Origin: Pseudokineococcus lusitanus | Lineage (GTDB): Bacteria > Actinomycetota > Actinomycetes > Actinomycetales > Quadrisphaeraceae | Direction of reading: 5' to 3' | Length of the DNA: 64,000 nt | Assembly: GCF_003751265.1 (NCBI RefSeq) | Contig: NZ_RJKN01000002.1 | Coordinates: 496,001 to 560,000 of the forward strand | Shown: positions 24,806 to 32,917 of the stretch, piece after piece | How the letters are laid out: each line of letters begins with the position of its first letter | Position numbering within the stretch: position 1 is the stretch's first letter | Program-made: the position numbers and the translations under genes | The notes under the pieces: generated by a model | Seen by the model: the letters and a program-made list of their open reading frames with translations, nothing else | Database searches by the model: none | Told to the model about the DNA's origin: nothing

Positions 24806-25474
24806 TCAGCCCGCCAGCCCCGCTCCCACCGTCGCGAGGGTCCGGACCAGCGCCTGCTCCCGCTCGTCCGGGTCGAGCCCGGCCAGGACCCCGACGAGCA
24901 GCTCGGCCAGCCCGTGCACGGCCGCCCACGCGGCGAGGTCCGCCCCCGCGCGCCCCCGCACGCCGAGCCCGCCGGCGGCGTCGAGCTCGTCGAGCCGGTC
25001 CTGCAGCATCGACCAGGGGTCCGGCCCGCCCACGCAGCCCGGCGGGCCGCCCGTGGTCGGCGGCCCGTTGAAGACGACGTGGAAGAGCCCCGGCTCGGCG
25101 ACGGCGTACTCGACGTACCCGCGCCCGACAGCGACGAGGCGCGCCCGCGCCAGGGCCACGGCGTCACCGGACGCCGGCACCGCCGCCAGCCGCTCCGCCA
25201 TCGCGACGCCCATCGCGCCGCGCGCGTGCTCGGCGACCGTCGCCAGCAGCTCGGCCTTCCCCGCGAAGTGGCGGTAGGCCGCGTTGGGGCTGACGCCGAC
25301 CTCGCGTGCCACCTCGCGCACCGACAGCCCGGTGGGCCCTGCGGCGCGGACCGCCGTCGAGGCCGCCGCCACGAGGGCGTTCCGCAGGTCGCCGTGGTGG
25401 TAGGTCGCGCGCTCCAGGGCCCCTCCCGACGTCGGGCGGCGCGACCCCGCGCCACATGTGGACAGCGTCCACAC
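24806..25474 (-). CDS. TetR family transcriptional regulator
   Basis: This 222-residue repressor has the TetR HTH: ATYHHGDLRNALVAAA, then LSVREVAREVGVSPNAAYRH and FAGKAELL. The C-terminal domain has PGLFHVVFNGP and is the ligand-binding part. The GTG at 25474 directly abuts a 17-base palindrome, suggesting a leaderless, autoregulated transcript; a CTG at 25419 after GGGAGGGG is a less likely start. It is divergent from the DUF4188 gene, which it probably represses through palindromes at 25457 and 25485. Confidence 0.9.
   Translation of the reverse strand: MWTLSTCGAGSRRPTSGGALERATYHHGDLRNALVAAASTAVRAAGPTGLSVREVAREVGVSPNAAYRHFAGKAELLATVAEHARGAMGVAMAERLAAVPASGDAVALARARLVAVGRGYVEYAVAEPGLFHVVFNGPPTTGGPPGCVGGPDPWSMLQDRLDELDAAGGLGVRGRAGADLAAWAAVHGLAELLVGVLAGLDPDEREQALVRTLATVGAGLAG
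25457..25473. promoter_or_regulatory. TetR operator 1 (perfect palindrome)
   Basis: TGTGGAC-AGC-GTCCACA is a perfect 7-3-7 palindrome immediately downstream of the TetR start codon on the minus strand. It matches the second copy at 25485. Confidence 0.7.
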
Positions 25475-25484
25475 CGTAGTCCTA

Positions 25485-25501
25485 TGTTGACGGCGTCCAC
25501 A
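25485..25501. promoter_or_regulatory. TetR operator 2
   Basis: TGTTGAC-GGC-GTCCACA repeats operator 1 with one arm mismatch. Centres of the two sites are 28 bases apart. It overlaps the probable divergent promoter region between TetR and the DUF4188 gene. Confidence 0.65.
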
Positions 25502-25547
25502 TCGACGCCGACGACCTCGGCCGGTCAGCACCACCGCAGGGGGAGCC

Positions 25548-26036
25548 ATGGGCACCACGGTCCACGCAGGACGCCGCACCGCCGACCTCGACGGGCAGGA
25601 CGTCGTCGTCTTCGTCATCGGCATGCGCATCAACCGGCTCCGCAGCCCGCGGCAGTGGCTGCCGGTCTTCCGGGCGATGCCGCTCATGCTCGCCGAGCTG
25701 GGCCGCCCCGAGCTGGGCCTGCTCCACGCCCGCACCTACTGGTCCGGGCGCACCTTCATGCTCCTGCAGTACTGGCGCAGCTGGGACCTGCTGCAGGCCT
25801 ACGCCTCTGCGGGTGACGCCGAGCACCTCCCCGCCTGGCGCGCCTTCAACCAGCAGGCCCGCCGCGGCGGCGACGCGGCCGGCATCTTCCACGAGACCTA
25901 CCTCGTCGGCCCGGGCCGTGCGGAGTCCGTCTACGTCTCGATGCCCGACCACGGGCTCGCCGCGGCGACCCGCTCGGCCCCCGTCCCGCCGCGCCGCCAG
26001 CGGGCCGCGGAGCGGATGCGCGGCGTCGACGCCTGA
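25548..26036 (+). CDS. DUF4188 family protein, monooxygenase-like
   Basis: This 162-residue protein belongs to DUF4188, related to the dimeric alpha/beta-barrel monooxygenase and phenylacetaldoxime dehydratase group. Visible motifs are VVFVIGMRINRLRSPRQWLP, LLHARTYWSGRTFMLLQYWR and IFHETYLVGPGRAESVYVSM. No cofactor motif can be assigned. GGGGGAG precedes the ATG. It is divergent from the TetR gene and is probably its regulated target, perhaps acting on a toxic small molecule; that role is inference. Confidence 0.8.
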   Translation: MGTTVHAGRRTADLDGQDVVVFVIGMRINRLRSPRQWLPVFRAMPLMLAELGRPELGLLHARTYWSGRTFMLLQYWRSWDLLQAYASAGDAEHLPAWRAFNQQARRGGDAAGIFHETYLVGPGRAESVYVSMPDHGLAAATRSAPVPPRRQRAAERMRGVDA

Positions 26037-26043
26037 GCCGGGC

Positions 26044-26091
26044 AGGTGGCTGCACGAGGACGCGCTCTACCGCGTCGTCGTGCAGCCACCT
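26044..26091. terminator. bidirectional hairpin terminator
   Basis: A 21-base stem with one mismatch and a 6-base loop lies between the convergent DUF4188 and metY genes. Confidence 0.78.
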
Positions 26092-26096
26092 CGACC

Positions 26097-27488
26097 TCAG
26101 ACCGCGGAGAACCCGCGCTCGAGGTCCGCCCGGATGTCGTCGAGGTGCTCCAGCCCCACGGACAGCCGCACGAGCCCCGGCGTCACGCCCGCCTTGACCT
26201 GGTCCTCGGGCGCCAGCTGGCTGTGCGTCGTCGACGCCGGGTGGATGACGAGGCTGCGCACGTCCCCGATGTTGGCCACGTGGCTGTGGAGCGTCAGCGC
26301 GTCGACGAAGCGTCGCCCCGCCTCCAGGCCCCCGCGCAGCTCGAAGGCGAGGACGCCGCCGGCGCCCCGCGGCGCGTACTTCTGCTGCCGCGCGTGCCAC
26401 GGGCTGGACGGCAGGCCCGCGTACTGGACCCGCTCGACCTCCGGCCGCTGCTCCAGCCACTCGGCGACCGCCTGCGCATTGGCCACGTGCCGCTCCACCC
26501 GCAGGCTCAGCGTCTCGATGCCCTGCCCGAGGAGGAAGGCGTTGAACGGCGAGATCGCCGGCCCGAGGTCGCGCAGCAGCTGCACCCTCATCTTGAGGAT
26601 GTATGCGAGGTTCGCGCCCAGCGCGCTGCCGACGCCGAGGTCCCGCGCGTAGACGAGCCCGTGGTAGCTCTCGTCCGGCTGGTTGAAGCCCGGGAAGCGG
26701 TCCGGGTGCTGCGCGTAGTCGAAGGTCCCGCCGTCGACGACGACCCCGCCGATCGCCGTCCCGTGGCCGCCGAGGTACTTCGTCGCCGAGTGCACGACGA
26801 CGTCCGCGCCCCACTCCAGCGGCCGCAGGAGGTACGGCGTCGCCACCGTCGCGTCGACGACGAGCGGCACGCCCACCTCGTGAGCGACGCCGGCCACGCC
26901 CTCGACGTCGAGGACGTCGCCGCGCGGGTTGGGGATGGCCTCCCCGTAGAAGACCTTCGTGTTGGGGCGCACCGCGGCGCGCCAGGAGTCAAGGTCGTCG
27001 GGGTCCTCGACGAACGTCGTCGTGACGCCGAGCTTGGGCAGCGTGTAGCGGAGCAGGTTGACCGTGCCGCCGTAGAGGCTGGGGCTCGCGACGACGTGGT
27101 CTCCCGCCTCGGCGACGTTGAGGATCGCCAGCGTCTCCGCCGACTGCCCCGACGCGACGAGCAGCGCGCCGACGCCGCCGTCGAGGTCGGCGATGCGCTT
27201 CTCGACGGCGTCCGTCGTCGGGTTGGTGATGCGCGTGTAGATGTTGCCGAGCTCGGCCAGCGCGAAGAGGTTCGCCGCCTGCTCGGTGTCGCGGAAGGCG
27301 AAGGACGTCGTCTGGTGGATAAGCAGCGCCCGCGAGCCGGTGCTCGGGTCGGGCGCGGCGCCGGCGTGGATCTGGCGGGTCTCGAAGGACCAGGCGGCGG
27401 GCGCCTCGTCGGCGACGCCGTGCGTCACCGGCTCCTCGTCGAGGCCGGTCGACGGCGTGGGGTGGTCGGCGGGAGGGGTGGTGGGCAC
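26097..27488 (-). CDS. metY: O-acetylhomoserine sulfhydrylase (bifunctional with O-acetylserine in some members)
   Basis: This 463-residue PLP enzyme makes homocysteine from O-acetylhomoserine and sulfide. It is a Cys/Met-metabolism family member: [52 protein letters not shown], and the PLP-binding [12 protein letters not shown] Pro/Thr-rich leader of about 30 residues precedes the fold. The GTG follows a GAGGAG site. The gene is preceded by a SAM-IV riboswitch, so high S-adenosylmethionine should shut it down. Confidence 0.93.
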   Translation of the reverse strand: MPTTPPADHPTPSTGLDEEPVTHGVADEAPAAWSFETRQIHAGAAPDPSTGSRALLIHQTTSFAFRDTEQAANLFALAELGNIYTRITNPTTDAVEKRIADLDGGVGALLVASGQSAETLAILNVAEAGDHVVASPSLYGGTVNLLRYTLPKLGVTTTFVEDPDDLDSWRAAVRPNTKVFYGEAIPNPRGDVLDVEGVAGVAHEVGVPLVVDATVATPYLLRPLEWGADVVVHSATKYLGGHGTAIGGVVVDGGTFDYAQHPDRFPGFNQPDESYHGLVYARDLGVGSALGANLAYILKMRVQLLRDLGPAISPFNAFLLGQGIETLSLRVERHVANAQAVAEWLEQRPEVERVQYAGLPSSPWHARQQKYAPRGAGGVLAFELRGGLEAGRRFVDALTLHSHVANIGDVRSLVIHPASTTHSQLAPEDQVKAGVTPGLVRLSVGLEHLDDIRADLERGFSAV

Positions 27489-27514
27489 AGGGGTCTCCTC
27501 GGCGAGGGGCTCGT

Positions 27515-27632
27515 GCGAGCCCGCGCTTGCCGCGCCCGGACGGGTGGCGGCCCGGTCTTCACCCGGGGCACCCCGCCGCAGGAGGAGGGTTGCCGGCCAG
27601 CGAGCCGGGGCTTGTCGCTGGCGCTCTTGACC
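27515..27632 (-). promoter_or_regulatory. SAM-IV riboswitch upstream of metY
   Basis: The leader shows the SAM-IV core in order on the minus strand: GGTCAAGAGCGCCAGC, CCCCGGCTCGCTGGCCGGCA, ACCCTCC, GGGGTGCCCCGGGTGAAGAC, then the 3' pseudoknot partner GCGGCAAGCGCGGGC. SAM-IV aptamers occur mainly in actinobacteria before methionine genes. The aptamer ends about 26 bases before the metY GTG, so ligand binding probably blocks ribosome access. Confidence 0.92.
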
Positions 27633-27688
27633 TGCCTCGACCCTAGGAGCGTCCGTCCGTCGAGCGGGACCCGTGTCTCACGGACCGG

Positions 27689-29479
27689 TCAGCGCGCCGC
27701 GCACCACCGGTCGAGCTCGTCCACGGGCAGCGGCCGTGCGTAGTGGTAGCCCTGCGCCATGTCGCAGTCGAGGTCCTCGAGGGCGCGGCGCTGGTCCGGC
27801 GTCTCGACGCCCTCCGCGACGGCCCGCAGCCCGAGGGAGTGCGCGAGGTGGACGCACGTGGCGACGATGGCCGCGTCACCGCGGCTCTCGGTGAGCCCCG
27901 CGACGAAGGACCGGTCGATCTTCAGCTCGTCGAGCGGGAACCGCTGGAGGTACGTGAGGCTCGCGTAACCGGTGCCGAAGTCGTCGACCGCGAGGGTGAC
28001 GCCGAGCGCCTTGAGCGCCCGCAGCGTCGCGGCGGCCGCGTCCGGGTCCTCCATGAGCGCCGTCTCGGTCACCTCGAGCGTGAGCAGCGCCGGGTCGAGC
28101 CCGTGCCGGTCCAGCACCTCGGCGACGAGCGGCACGAGGTCCGGGTCGCCGAGCTGGCGCGTCGAGAGGTTGACGGCGATCTCCGTCGTCGGGCCGCCTC
28201 CCGCCGTCCGCGCCCACGCCGCCCCCTGGGCCACGGCGGAGTCCAGCACCCACGCCCCGAGGCGGCGCACGAGGCCCGACTCCTCGGCGACGTCGATGAA
28301 GTCGCCGGGCTGGAGCAGCCCGCGCTCGGGGTGCTGCCACCGCACGAGCGCCTCGACGCCGGCCACACGGTCGCCCCGCAGGTCCATGCGGGGCTGGTAG
28401 TGCACGCGCAGCTCGCCCTCGGCGATGCCGCGGCGCAGCTCGCCGATGAGCCGGAGACGTCCGACGGCCGGGTCGACGACGTCCGGGTCGTGCAGCTCGA
28501 CACGGGCGCGGCCGCGTGCCTTCGCCCGGTGCATCGCGACGTCGGCGTGGTGGAGCAGCCGCTCCGGCGTCTCGTCGGGCGTGGCCCGGACGACCCCGAC
28601 GCTCGCCGTGACGACGATCTCGACGTCCTGCAGGAGCACGGGCGCCGTGACGACGTCGAGCACCCGCTCGGCCACCGCCCGCGCGGCGCCGTCGTCCCCG
28701 ACGTCGGCCACGACGACGAACTCGTCGCCGGACAGGCGCGCGACGACGCCGTCCGCGCGGACGGTCGCGGTGAGGCGCTGCGCGACGACGCGGAGCAGCT
28801 CGTCGCCGGCCTCCCGACCGAGGCTGTCGTTGACCGCCTTGAAGTGGTCGAGGCCGACGAAGAGCAGCGCCGTCCCGGCGGACGCCGGCCGGCCGCCCTC
28901 CGGCGCACCGGCGAGTCGGGCCAGCAGGCCGGCGCGGTTGGGCAGGCCCGTGAGGTCGTCCCGCAGCGCCCGCTGCCGCATCTCCTCCTCGACGGCGACC
29001 CGCTGCCGCTCGGCTTCCTGGGCACGGCGCAGCGCGTCGACGAGGTCACGCTCGTGCCGGCGCCGCTCGTGGGCGGCGAGGACGATGACGCGGATCTCGG
29101 CCGGCACCCCGTCGGCCGCCGGCCGGAGGGTCGCCGACAGCAGGACCGCCCGGCGGGAGCGGTCCGCGGCGATGACCTCGACCATCGTCTCGGCCACGGC
29201 ACCGGTGGCCCGCAGCCGCGGCAGGCAGGAGGCGCTCCAGAGGATGCGGTCGCCCACGGGCAGCAGCCGCGGCAGGCGCGTCCCGAGGAGCTCCTCCGCG
29301 GTGTAGCCGGCCCAGGCGCAGAAGGTCGCGTTGACCCGGGTGATGGTGCCGTCGTCCGCCGTCGTGAGGTAGCCGCAGGGGGCGTCGTCGTAGAGCTCCC
29401 GGAGCCGGTCCGCCTCGTCGGCCCGCGGCGGGCGCCCCTCCGGGGACGCGTCGGCGGAGGGCTCGAGCGTCGTCGTCAT
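27689..29479 (-). CDS. PAS-GGDEF-EAL c-di-GMP signalling protein
   Basis: This 596-residue cytosolic protein has a PAS domain (about 22-135, YDDAPCGYLTTADDGTITRV), a short coiled coil (135-170), a GGDEF domain (170-330) with SGDEF at 250-254, and an EAL domain (340-590). The EAL domain keeps its catalytic set: EALVRW, AVNLSTRQL, LEVTETAL, DDFGTGYASL, LKIDRSF and AEGVETPDQ. The GGDEF domain has VGLDHFK where DLDHFK is normal, losing a metal-binding Asp, so cyclase activity is doubtful. The ATG overlaps the stop of the RsbQ-like gene (ATGA), so the two are coupled. Confidence 0.92.
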   Translation of the reverse strand: MTTTLEPSADASPEGRPPRADEADRLRELYDDAPCGYLTTADDGTITRVNATFCAWAGYTAEELLGTRLPRLLPVGDRILWSASCLPRLRATGAVAETMVEVIAADRSRRAVLLSATLRPAADGVPAEIRVIVLAAHERRRHERDLVDALRRAQEAERQRVAVEEEMRQRALRDDLTGLPNRAGLLARLAGAPEGGRPASAGTALLFVGLDHFKAVNDSLGREAGDELLRVVAQRLTATVRADGVVARLSGDEFVVVADVGDDGAARAVAERVLDVVTAPVLLQDVEIVVTASVGVVRATPDETPERLLHHADVAMHRAKARGRARVELHDPDVVDPAVGRLRLIGELRRGIAEGELRVHYQPRMDLRGDRVAGVEALVRWQHPERGLLQPGDFIDVAEESGLVRRLGAWVLDSAVAQGAAWARTAGGGPTTEIAVNLSTRQLGDPDLVPLVAEVLDRHGLDPALLTLEVTETALMEDPDAAAATLRALKALGVTLAVDDFGTGYASLTYLQRFPLDELKIDRSFVAGLTESRGDAAIVATCVHLAHSLGLRAVAEGVETPDQRRALEDLDCDMAQGYHYARPLPVDELDRWCAAR

Positions 29480-30303
29480 CGGTCGAGGTACGCGAGGACG
29501 GCCGCCGCGGTCTCGGCGGGCGCGGACAGGTGCGGGCAGTGCCCGCTCGCGTCGAGGTGGACCAGGGTGCTGCCCGCCAGCCGGGCGAGGAGGTGGTCCC
29601 CGACCTCGGGCGGGGCGAGGACGTCGTCGACGCACTGCAGGACGAGCGCGGGCACGGTGACGCGGGCGAGCAGGTGCCGGACGTCGGAGTGGAAGGTCAC
29701 GCGGGCGAAGTGCCGGGCGATGTCCGGGTCGGTGGCCTGGAAGCTGCCCGTCAGCCGCTCGCCGAGCTCGGGGGTGCCGGGGTTGCCCATGACCATCGGC
29801 GCGATGGTCGCGGCCCAGGCGGAGTAGTTCGCGTCGAGGGACTCGAGCAGCTCGTCGACGTCCTCCCGCGAGAACCCGCCGACGTACCCCGTGGCCGGGT
29901 CGTCGATGTAGCAGGGCGAGGGCGCGACGAGCACGAGGCGCGAGAACCGCTCGGGCTCACGGACGGACGCGAGCAGCGCCATCATCGCGCTGATGCTGTG
30001 GGCCACGACGACGACGTCGCGCAGGTCGAGCTCCTCGCAGACCTCGAGCAGGTCGTCCACGTAGCCGTCGAGGGACCCGTACTTCTCCCGGTCGTACGCG
30101 GACAGGTCCGACCCGCCCGCACCGACGTGGTCGACGAGGACGACCCGGTGCTCGGCGGCGAGCGCGGGCAGCATCGCCTGCCAGGCGCCCTGCTCGGAGC
30201 CGAAGCCGTGCAGGAGCAGCAGCGCGGGTCCGTCGGGGCGTCCGACCTCCGTGACGTTGTTGCGGCTGACGGCGGTGCGCCGGGGGGCGCGGATGGCGGG
30301 CAC
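29476..30303 (-). CDS. RsbQ-like alpha/beta hydrolase
   Basis: This 275-residue hydrolase closely resembles Bacillus RsbQ. Shared features include RNNVTEVGRPDG near the start, the LLHGFGSEQGAWQAMLPALA region, VDHVGAGGSDLSAYD, and VLQCVDDVLAPP. The catalytic triad is Ser103 (AHSIS), Asp226 and His255 (GHCPH), with spacing near that of the RsbQ triad. RsbQ supplies or processes a small hydrophobic ligand for the PAS domain of its partner RsbP. Here the coupled partner is the PAS-GGDEF-EAL protein. The GTG at 30303 follows GAGGAGG. Confidence 0.88.
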   Translation of the reverse strand: MPAIRAPRRTAVSRNNVTEVGRPDGPALLLLHGFGSEQGAWQAMLPALAAEHRVVLVDHVGAGGSDLSAYDREKYGSLDGYVDDLLEVCEELDLRDVVVVAHSISAMMALLASVREPERFSRLVLVAPSPCYIDDPATGYVGGFSREDVDELLESLDANYSAWAATIAPMVMGNPGTPELGERLTGSFQATDPDIARHFARVTFHSDVRHLLARVTVPALVLQCVDDVLAPPEVGDHLLARLAGSTLVHLDASGHCPHLSAPAETAAAVLAYLDR

Positions 30304-30556
30304 GACGGTCCTCCTCGGGCACGAGGTCCACGCAGCGGGTTGCACGTCGCCTCGGCGGTGCATCGGCAGCGGCGGCCGTCACCTTGAGCCGACGCCGGAC
30401 GCTGTCTCACCCGTCCGCCCGTGCTGCCCGGGGCTGTCGACCTGCGCCGTTCCCCGTACGCCCGCCCCACCAAGCCGCTATCCCTGTGTCACCGGTCGCG
30501 ACCGAGCGTCCGGACGCCGCGCCCGACGGTCGGGCCTGCGCCCCAGGGAGGCCCCC

Positions 30557-31699
30557 GTGGTCACCACCCGCCCCATCCGCCGATCCCCCGCCCCGTCGCG
30601 CCGCCGTCGCACCGCCCTCGCCGGCGGCGTCGCCGCCCTCGCGCTGCTCCCCGCGAGCGCCGTCACCGCGAGCGCCGACCACCTCCCCGACGACGAGGTC
30701 GTCGCCCGCGACCTCAGCGGCGCCCTCTCGATCGCCGCGACGCGCGGCGGCGACCTGCTCGCCACCCGTTCCTTCGAGGGCGCCGTCGAGCGGATCGGCC
30801 ACCACGGCGCGCGGACCGACGTCCTGTCCCGCCCCGGCGAGGAGGTCGCCGGGCTCACCGCCACGGCCGACGGCTTCGTCAGCACCCGGTCCGCCGGGCT
30901 CGGCCCGGACGCGACCGCGCTCGTCGAGCGCACCGACCGCCGGGGCCGGACGACGACGGTCGTCGACCTCGCCGCCCACGAGCGCGCGACCAACCCCGAC
31001 GGCGACGCCCGCTACGGCTTGCTCGGCCTCGACGAAGGGTGCGCGGCCCAGGTGCCCGACGGCGTCCCGGTGGACGAGCCCGGCGAGGTCTACTCCCACC
31101 CCTACGCGACCGCGGACCTCGGCGCCGGCCGGCTGGCCGTCGCGGACGCCGGCGGCAACGCCGTCCACGTCGTCGACGCGCGCGGGCGCGTCCGGGCCAG
31201 CGTCGCGCTCCCGCCCCAGCTCATGGCCGCGGACGACTACCGCCTCGCCGACCTCGGCATCCCCGCCTGCGCGGCGGGCGCCACCTTCGCCGTCGAGCCG
31301 GTGCCCACGGACGTCGAGGTGGGTCCGGGCGGGGACCTCTACGTCAGCCTCCTGCCGGGCGGGCCGCTGGACGGCTTCGGCGGCGAGCGCGGGTCGGTGG
31401 TGCGGGTGGACGTCGACCCTGTGCTGGCGGGGACCGGTCCGGCGGTCGTCACGACGGTCGTCCGCTACCTCGACGGACCGACGGGCATCGCGGTCGGCCC
31501 CGACGGCAGCGTCTTCGTCAGCCAGGAGACGGGGTACGTCAAGGCCTTCTACCGCCCGACGCCGGACGCCGTCGGCACCGACCTGTACTGGGGCGGCGAC
31601 GGCGGGGACGTCGAGCTCGTCGGCAAGCACGTGTGGTTCTCGACCGGCGTGCTGCGGCCGGGCACCGGCGAGGTGCGCTCCGTCCGCGTCTACCGCTAG
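30557..31699 (+). CDS. ScyD/ScyE family secreted beta-propeller protein
   Basis: This 380-residue exported protein has a signal peptide ending around ASAVTASA and a repeat domain with NHL-like strands: VSTRSAGLGPDATALVERTD, RRGRTTTVVDLAAHE, EVYSHPYATADL, AVADAGGNAVHVVD, PTDVEVGPGGDLYVSLLPGG, PTGIAVGPDGSVFVS. The architecture matches the ScyD/ScyE family, named after cyanobacterial genes but widespread in actinobacteria without known role. The GTG follows GGGAGG. It is a paralogue of 32918-34066. Confidence 0.85.
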   Translation: MVTTRPIRRSPAPSRRRRTALAGGVAALALLPASAVTASADHLPDDEVVARDLSGALSIAATRGGDLLATRSFEGAVERIGHHGARTDVLSRPGEEVAGLTATADGFVSTRSAGLGPDATALVERTDRRGRTTTVVDLAAHERATNPDGDARYGLLGLDEGCAAQVPDGVPVDEPGEVYSHPYATADLGAGRLAVADAGGNAVHVVDARGRVRASVALPPQLMAADDYRLADLGIPACAAGATFAVEPVPTDVEVGPGGDLYVSLLPGGPLDGFGGERGSVVRVDVDPVLAGTGPAVVTTVVRYLDGPTGIAVGPDGSVFVSQETGYVKAFYRPTPDAVGTDLYWGGDGGDVELVGKHVWFSTGVLRPGTGEVRSVRVYR

Positions 31700-31705
31700 G
31701 CCGGC

Positions 31706-31735
31706 GTCGGGGCCGTCGGCGAGGACGGCCCCGAC
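31706..31735. terminator. bidirectional hairpin terminator
   Basis: A perfect 12-base stem (GTCGGGGCCGTC) with a 6-base loop lies between the convergent ScyD-like and membrane protein genes. Confidence 0.75.
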
Positions 31736-31746
31736 CCGCCGTCACA

Positions 31747-32706
31747 TCAGCCGACGACCGCCACCCGCTGCCCGCGCCGCCCGGGCAGGCAGGCGACGAG
31801 GGCGAGGACCACGGACACCCCGTCCTCGACGAGGGCCGCGGGCAGGTCGCCCGCGAAGGGACCGCGGCGGCTCGAGGCGTACCGGCGCCAGGCCAGCCCG
31901 CCGAAGGACGACGCCAGCGCCCCCAGCGCACCGGCGGCGGCGGGCGCCGTCGGGGCGCTGCCGTCCCGCGCGGCGAGCGTGGCCGCGCCGGCGAAGCCAC
32001 CGACGACCCGCCCGCCGAGCGGACCGGGAGCGGTGCGGTCCGGGGTCGCGGGCTGCTTGTCCATGACGACCTCCCCCACCACGGCGGCGGCCGCCGCGAG
32101 CTTCGCGGCCGTCCCGGCGCCGTCGGGACGGGCGTCCGTGAGGACGGGCGCGAGGGCGAGCGAGCTGCGGCCGCCGGTCGCGAGCCCGAGGAGGAAGGAG
32201 CGGCCGACCAGCCCCGCGGAGGCAGGCGTGCGCCGGACGTCGCCCGCCTGCGGGGAGAGCGCCTCGACGGTCGCGTGCGTCGCGAGGCCGTACGAGAGGT
32301 GCGGGACGGCGTCGGCCACCCAGTCGCCGGCCGCCCAGTCGCGCGGGTCGCTGACGCCGAGGGCGGCCATGGAGCCGTCGGTGGCCGCCATGGCGAGCGC
32401 CCCGGTGGCCGCCCCGCCCAGGAGGCCGGGCACCCGGTAGCCCCGGCGGTGCAGGACGCTCGTGACGACGCCGACCGCCAGCCCCGTGGCCGTCCCCGAC
32501 AGCGCGCCCAGGGCCGTCCGCCGGTTCCCGCGCTCGGCCCGCGAGCCGGGGATCTCCGTCCCGAGGCGGTCGACGAGCGCGTCGACCGTCTGCCCCGGCG
32601 CCTCGCTCTCGGGGCGGCCGCGCAGGAGCATGTCGGCGTAGGTGACGGCGTTGAGGACGGTCGTGCCGACGGCTCCGGCCGCGAGGCCACGGGTGAGTGC
32701 GCTCAT
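31747..32706 (-). CDS. predicted membrane protein, unknown function
   Basis: I do not recognise this 319-residue protein. It is rich in Ala and Gly with several weakly hydrophobic helices, starting GLAAGAVGTTVLNAVTYADM and including GYRVPGLLGGAATGALAMAA and LASSFGGLAWRRYAS. Glycine-zipper-like spacing is visible. The ATG at 32706 is a good start. It is divergent from the second ScyD-like gene and convergent with the first. Confidence 0.7.
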   Translation of the reverse strand: MSALTRGLAAGAVGTTVLNAVTYADMLLRGRPESEAPGQTVDALVDRLGTEIPGSRAERGNRRTALGALSGTATGLAVGVVTSVLHRRGYRVPGLLGGAATGALAMAATDGSMAALGVSDPRDWAAGDWVADAVPHLSYGLATHATVEALSPQAGDVRRTPASAGLVGRSFLLGLATGGRSSLALAPVLTDARPDGAGTAAKLAAAAAVVGEVVMDKQPATPDRTAPGPLGGRVVGGFAGAATLAARDGSAPTAPAAAGALGALASSFGGLAWRRYASSRRGPFAGDLPAALVEDGVSVVLALVACLPGRRGQRVAVVG

Positions 32707-32769
32707 GGGTTCACGCTGGGCGCCGGTGCTCGGCCCGGCAACCGCAGACGGGACCGCTGCGGCCGTTGT

Positions 32770-32785
32770 TGTGACCCGGGTCACG
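32770..32785. promoter_or_regulatory. CRP/GlxR-type site
   Basis: TGTGA-CCCGGG-TCACG differs by one end base from the CRP/GlxR consensus TGTGA-N6-TCACA. The core GTGACCCGGGTCAC is a perfect 14-base palindrome. It lies about 140 bases before the ScyD-like gene at 32918. Confidence 0.6.
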
Positions 32786-32799
32786 GCAGGTGTGCACCC

Positions 32800-32825
32800 G
32801 AACGGGTGACAGCCGGCCGCCGGAC
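32800..32825 (+). promoter_or_regulatory. candidate ECF-type promoter (near match)
   Basis: GAAC-N17-CGGAC has the same spacing as the two ECF-like promoters at 36233-36332 (GAAC-N17-CGTAC), with one base changed. It is 22 bases downstream of the CRP-type site centre. Confidence 0.4.
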
Positions 32826-32917
32826 GGAGTAGACCATTCGCGGCAGCGGGAGCAACGGCGCTCCCGCCGCCCCCGCGCCCGGTCGGCGGGTGCGGGCCTC
32901 CTGCCCAGGAGCACCGC

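Noticed and set aside
30304-30556. ECF-type promoter before the first ScyD-like gene
   Set aside because: A CGTACG occurs near 30457, but no GAAC lies 17 bases upstream.
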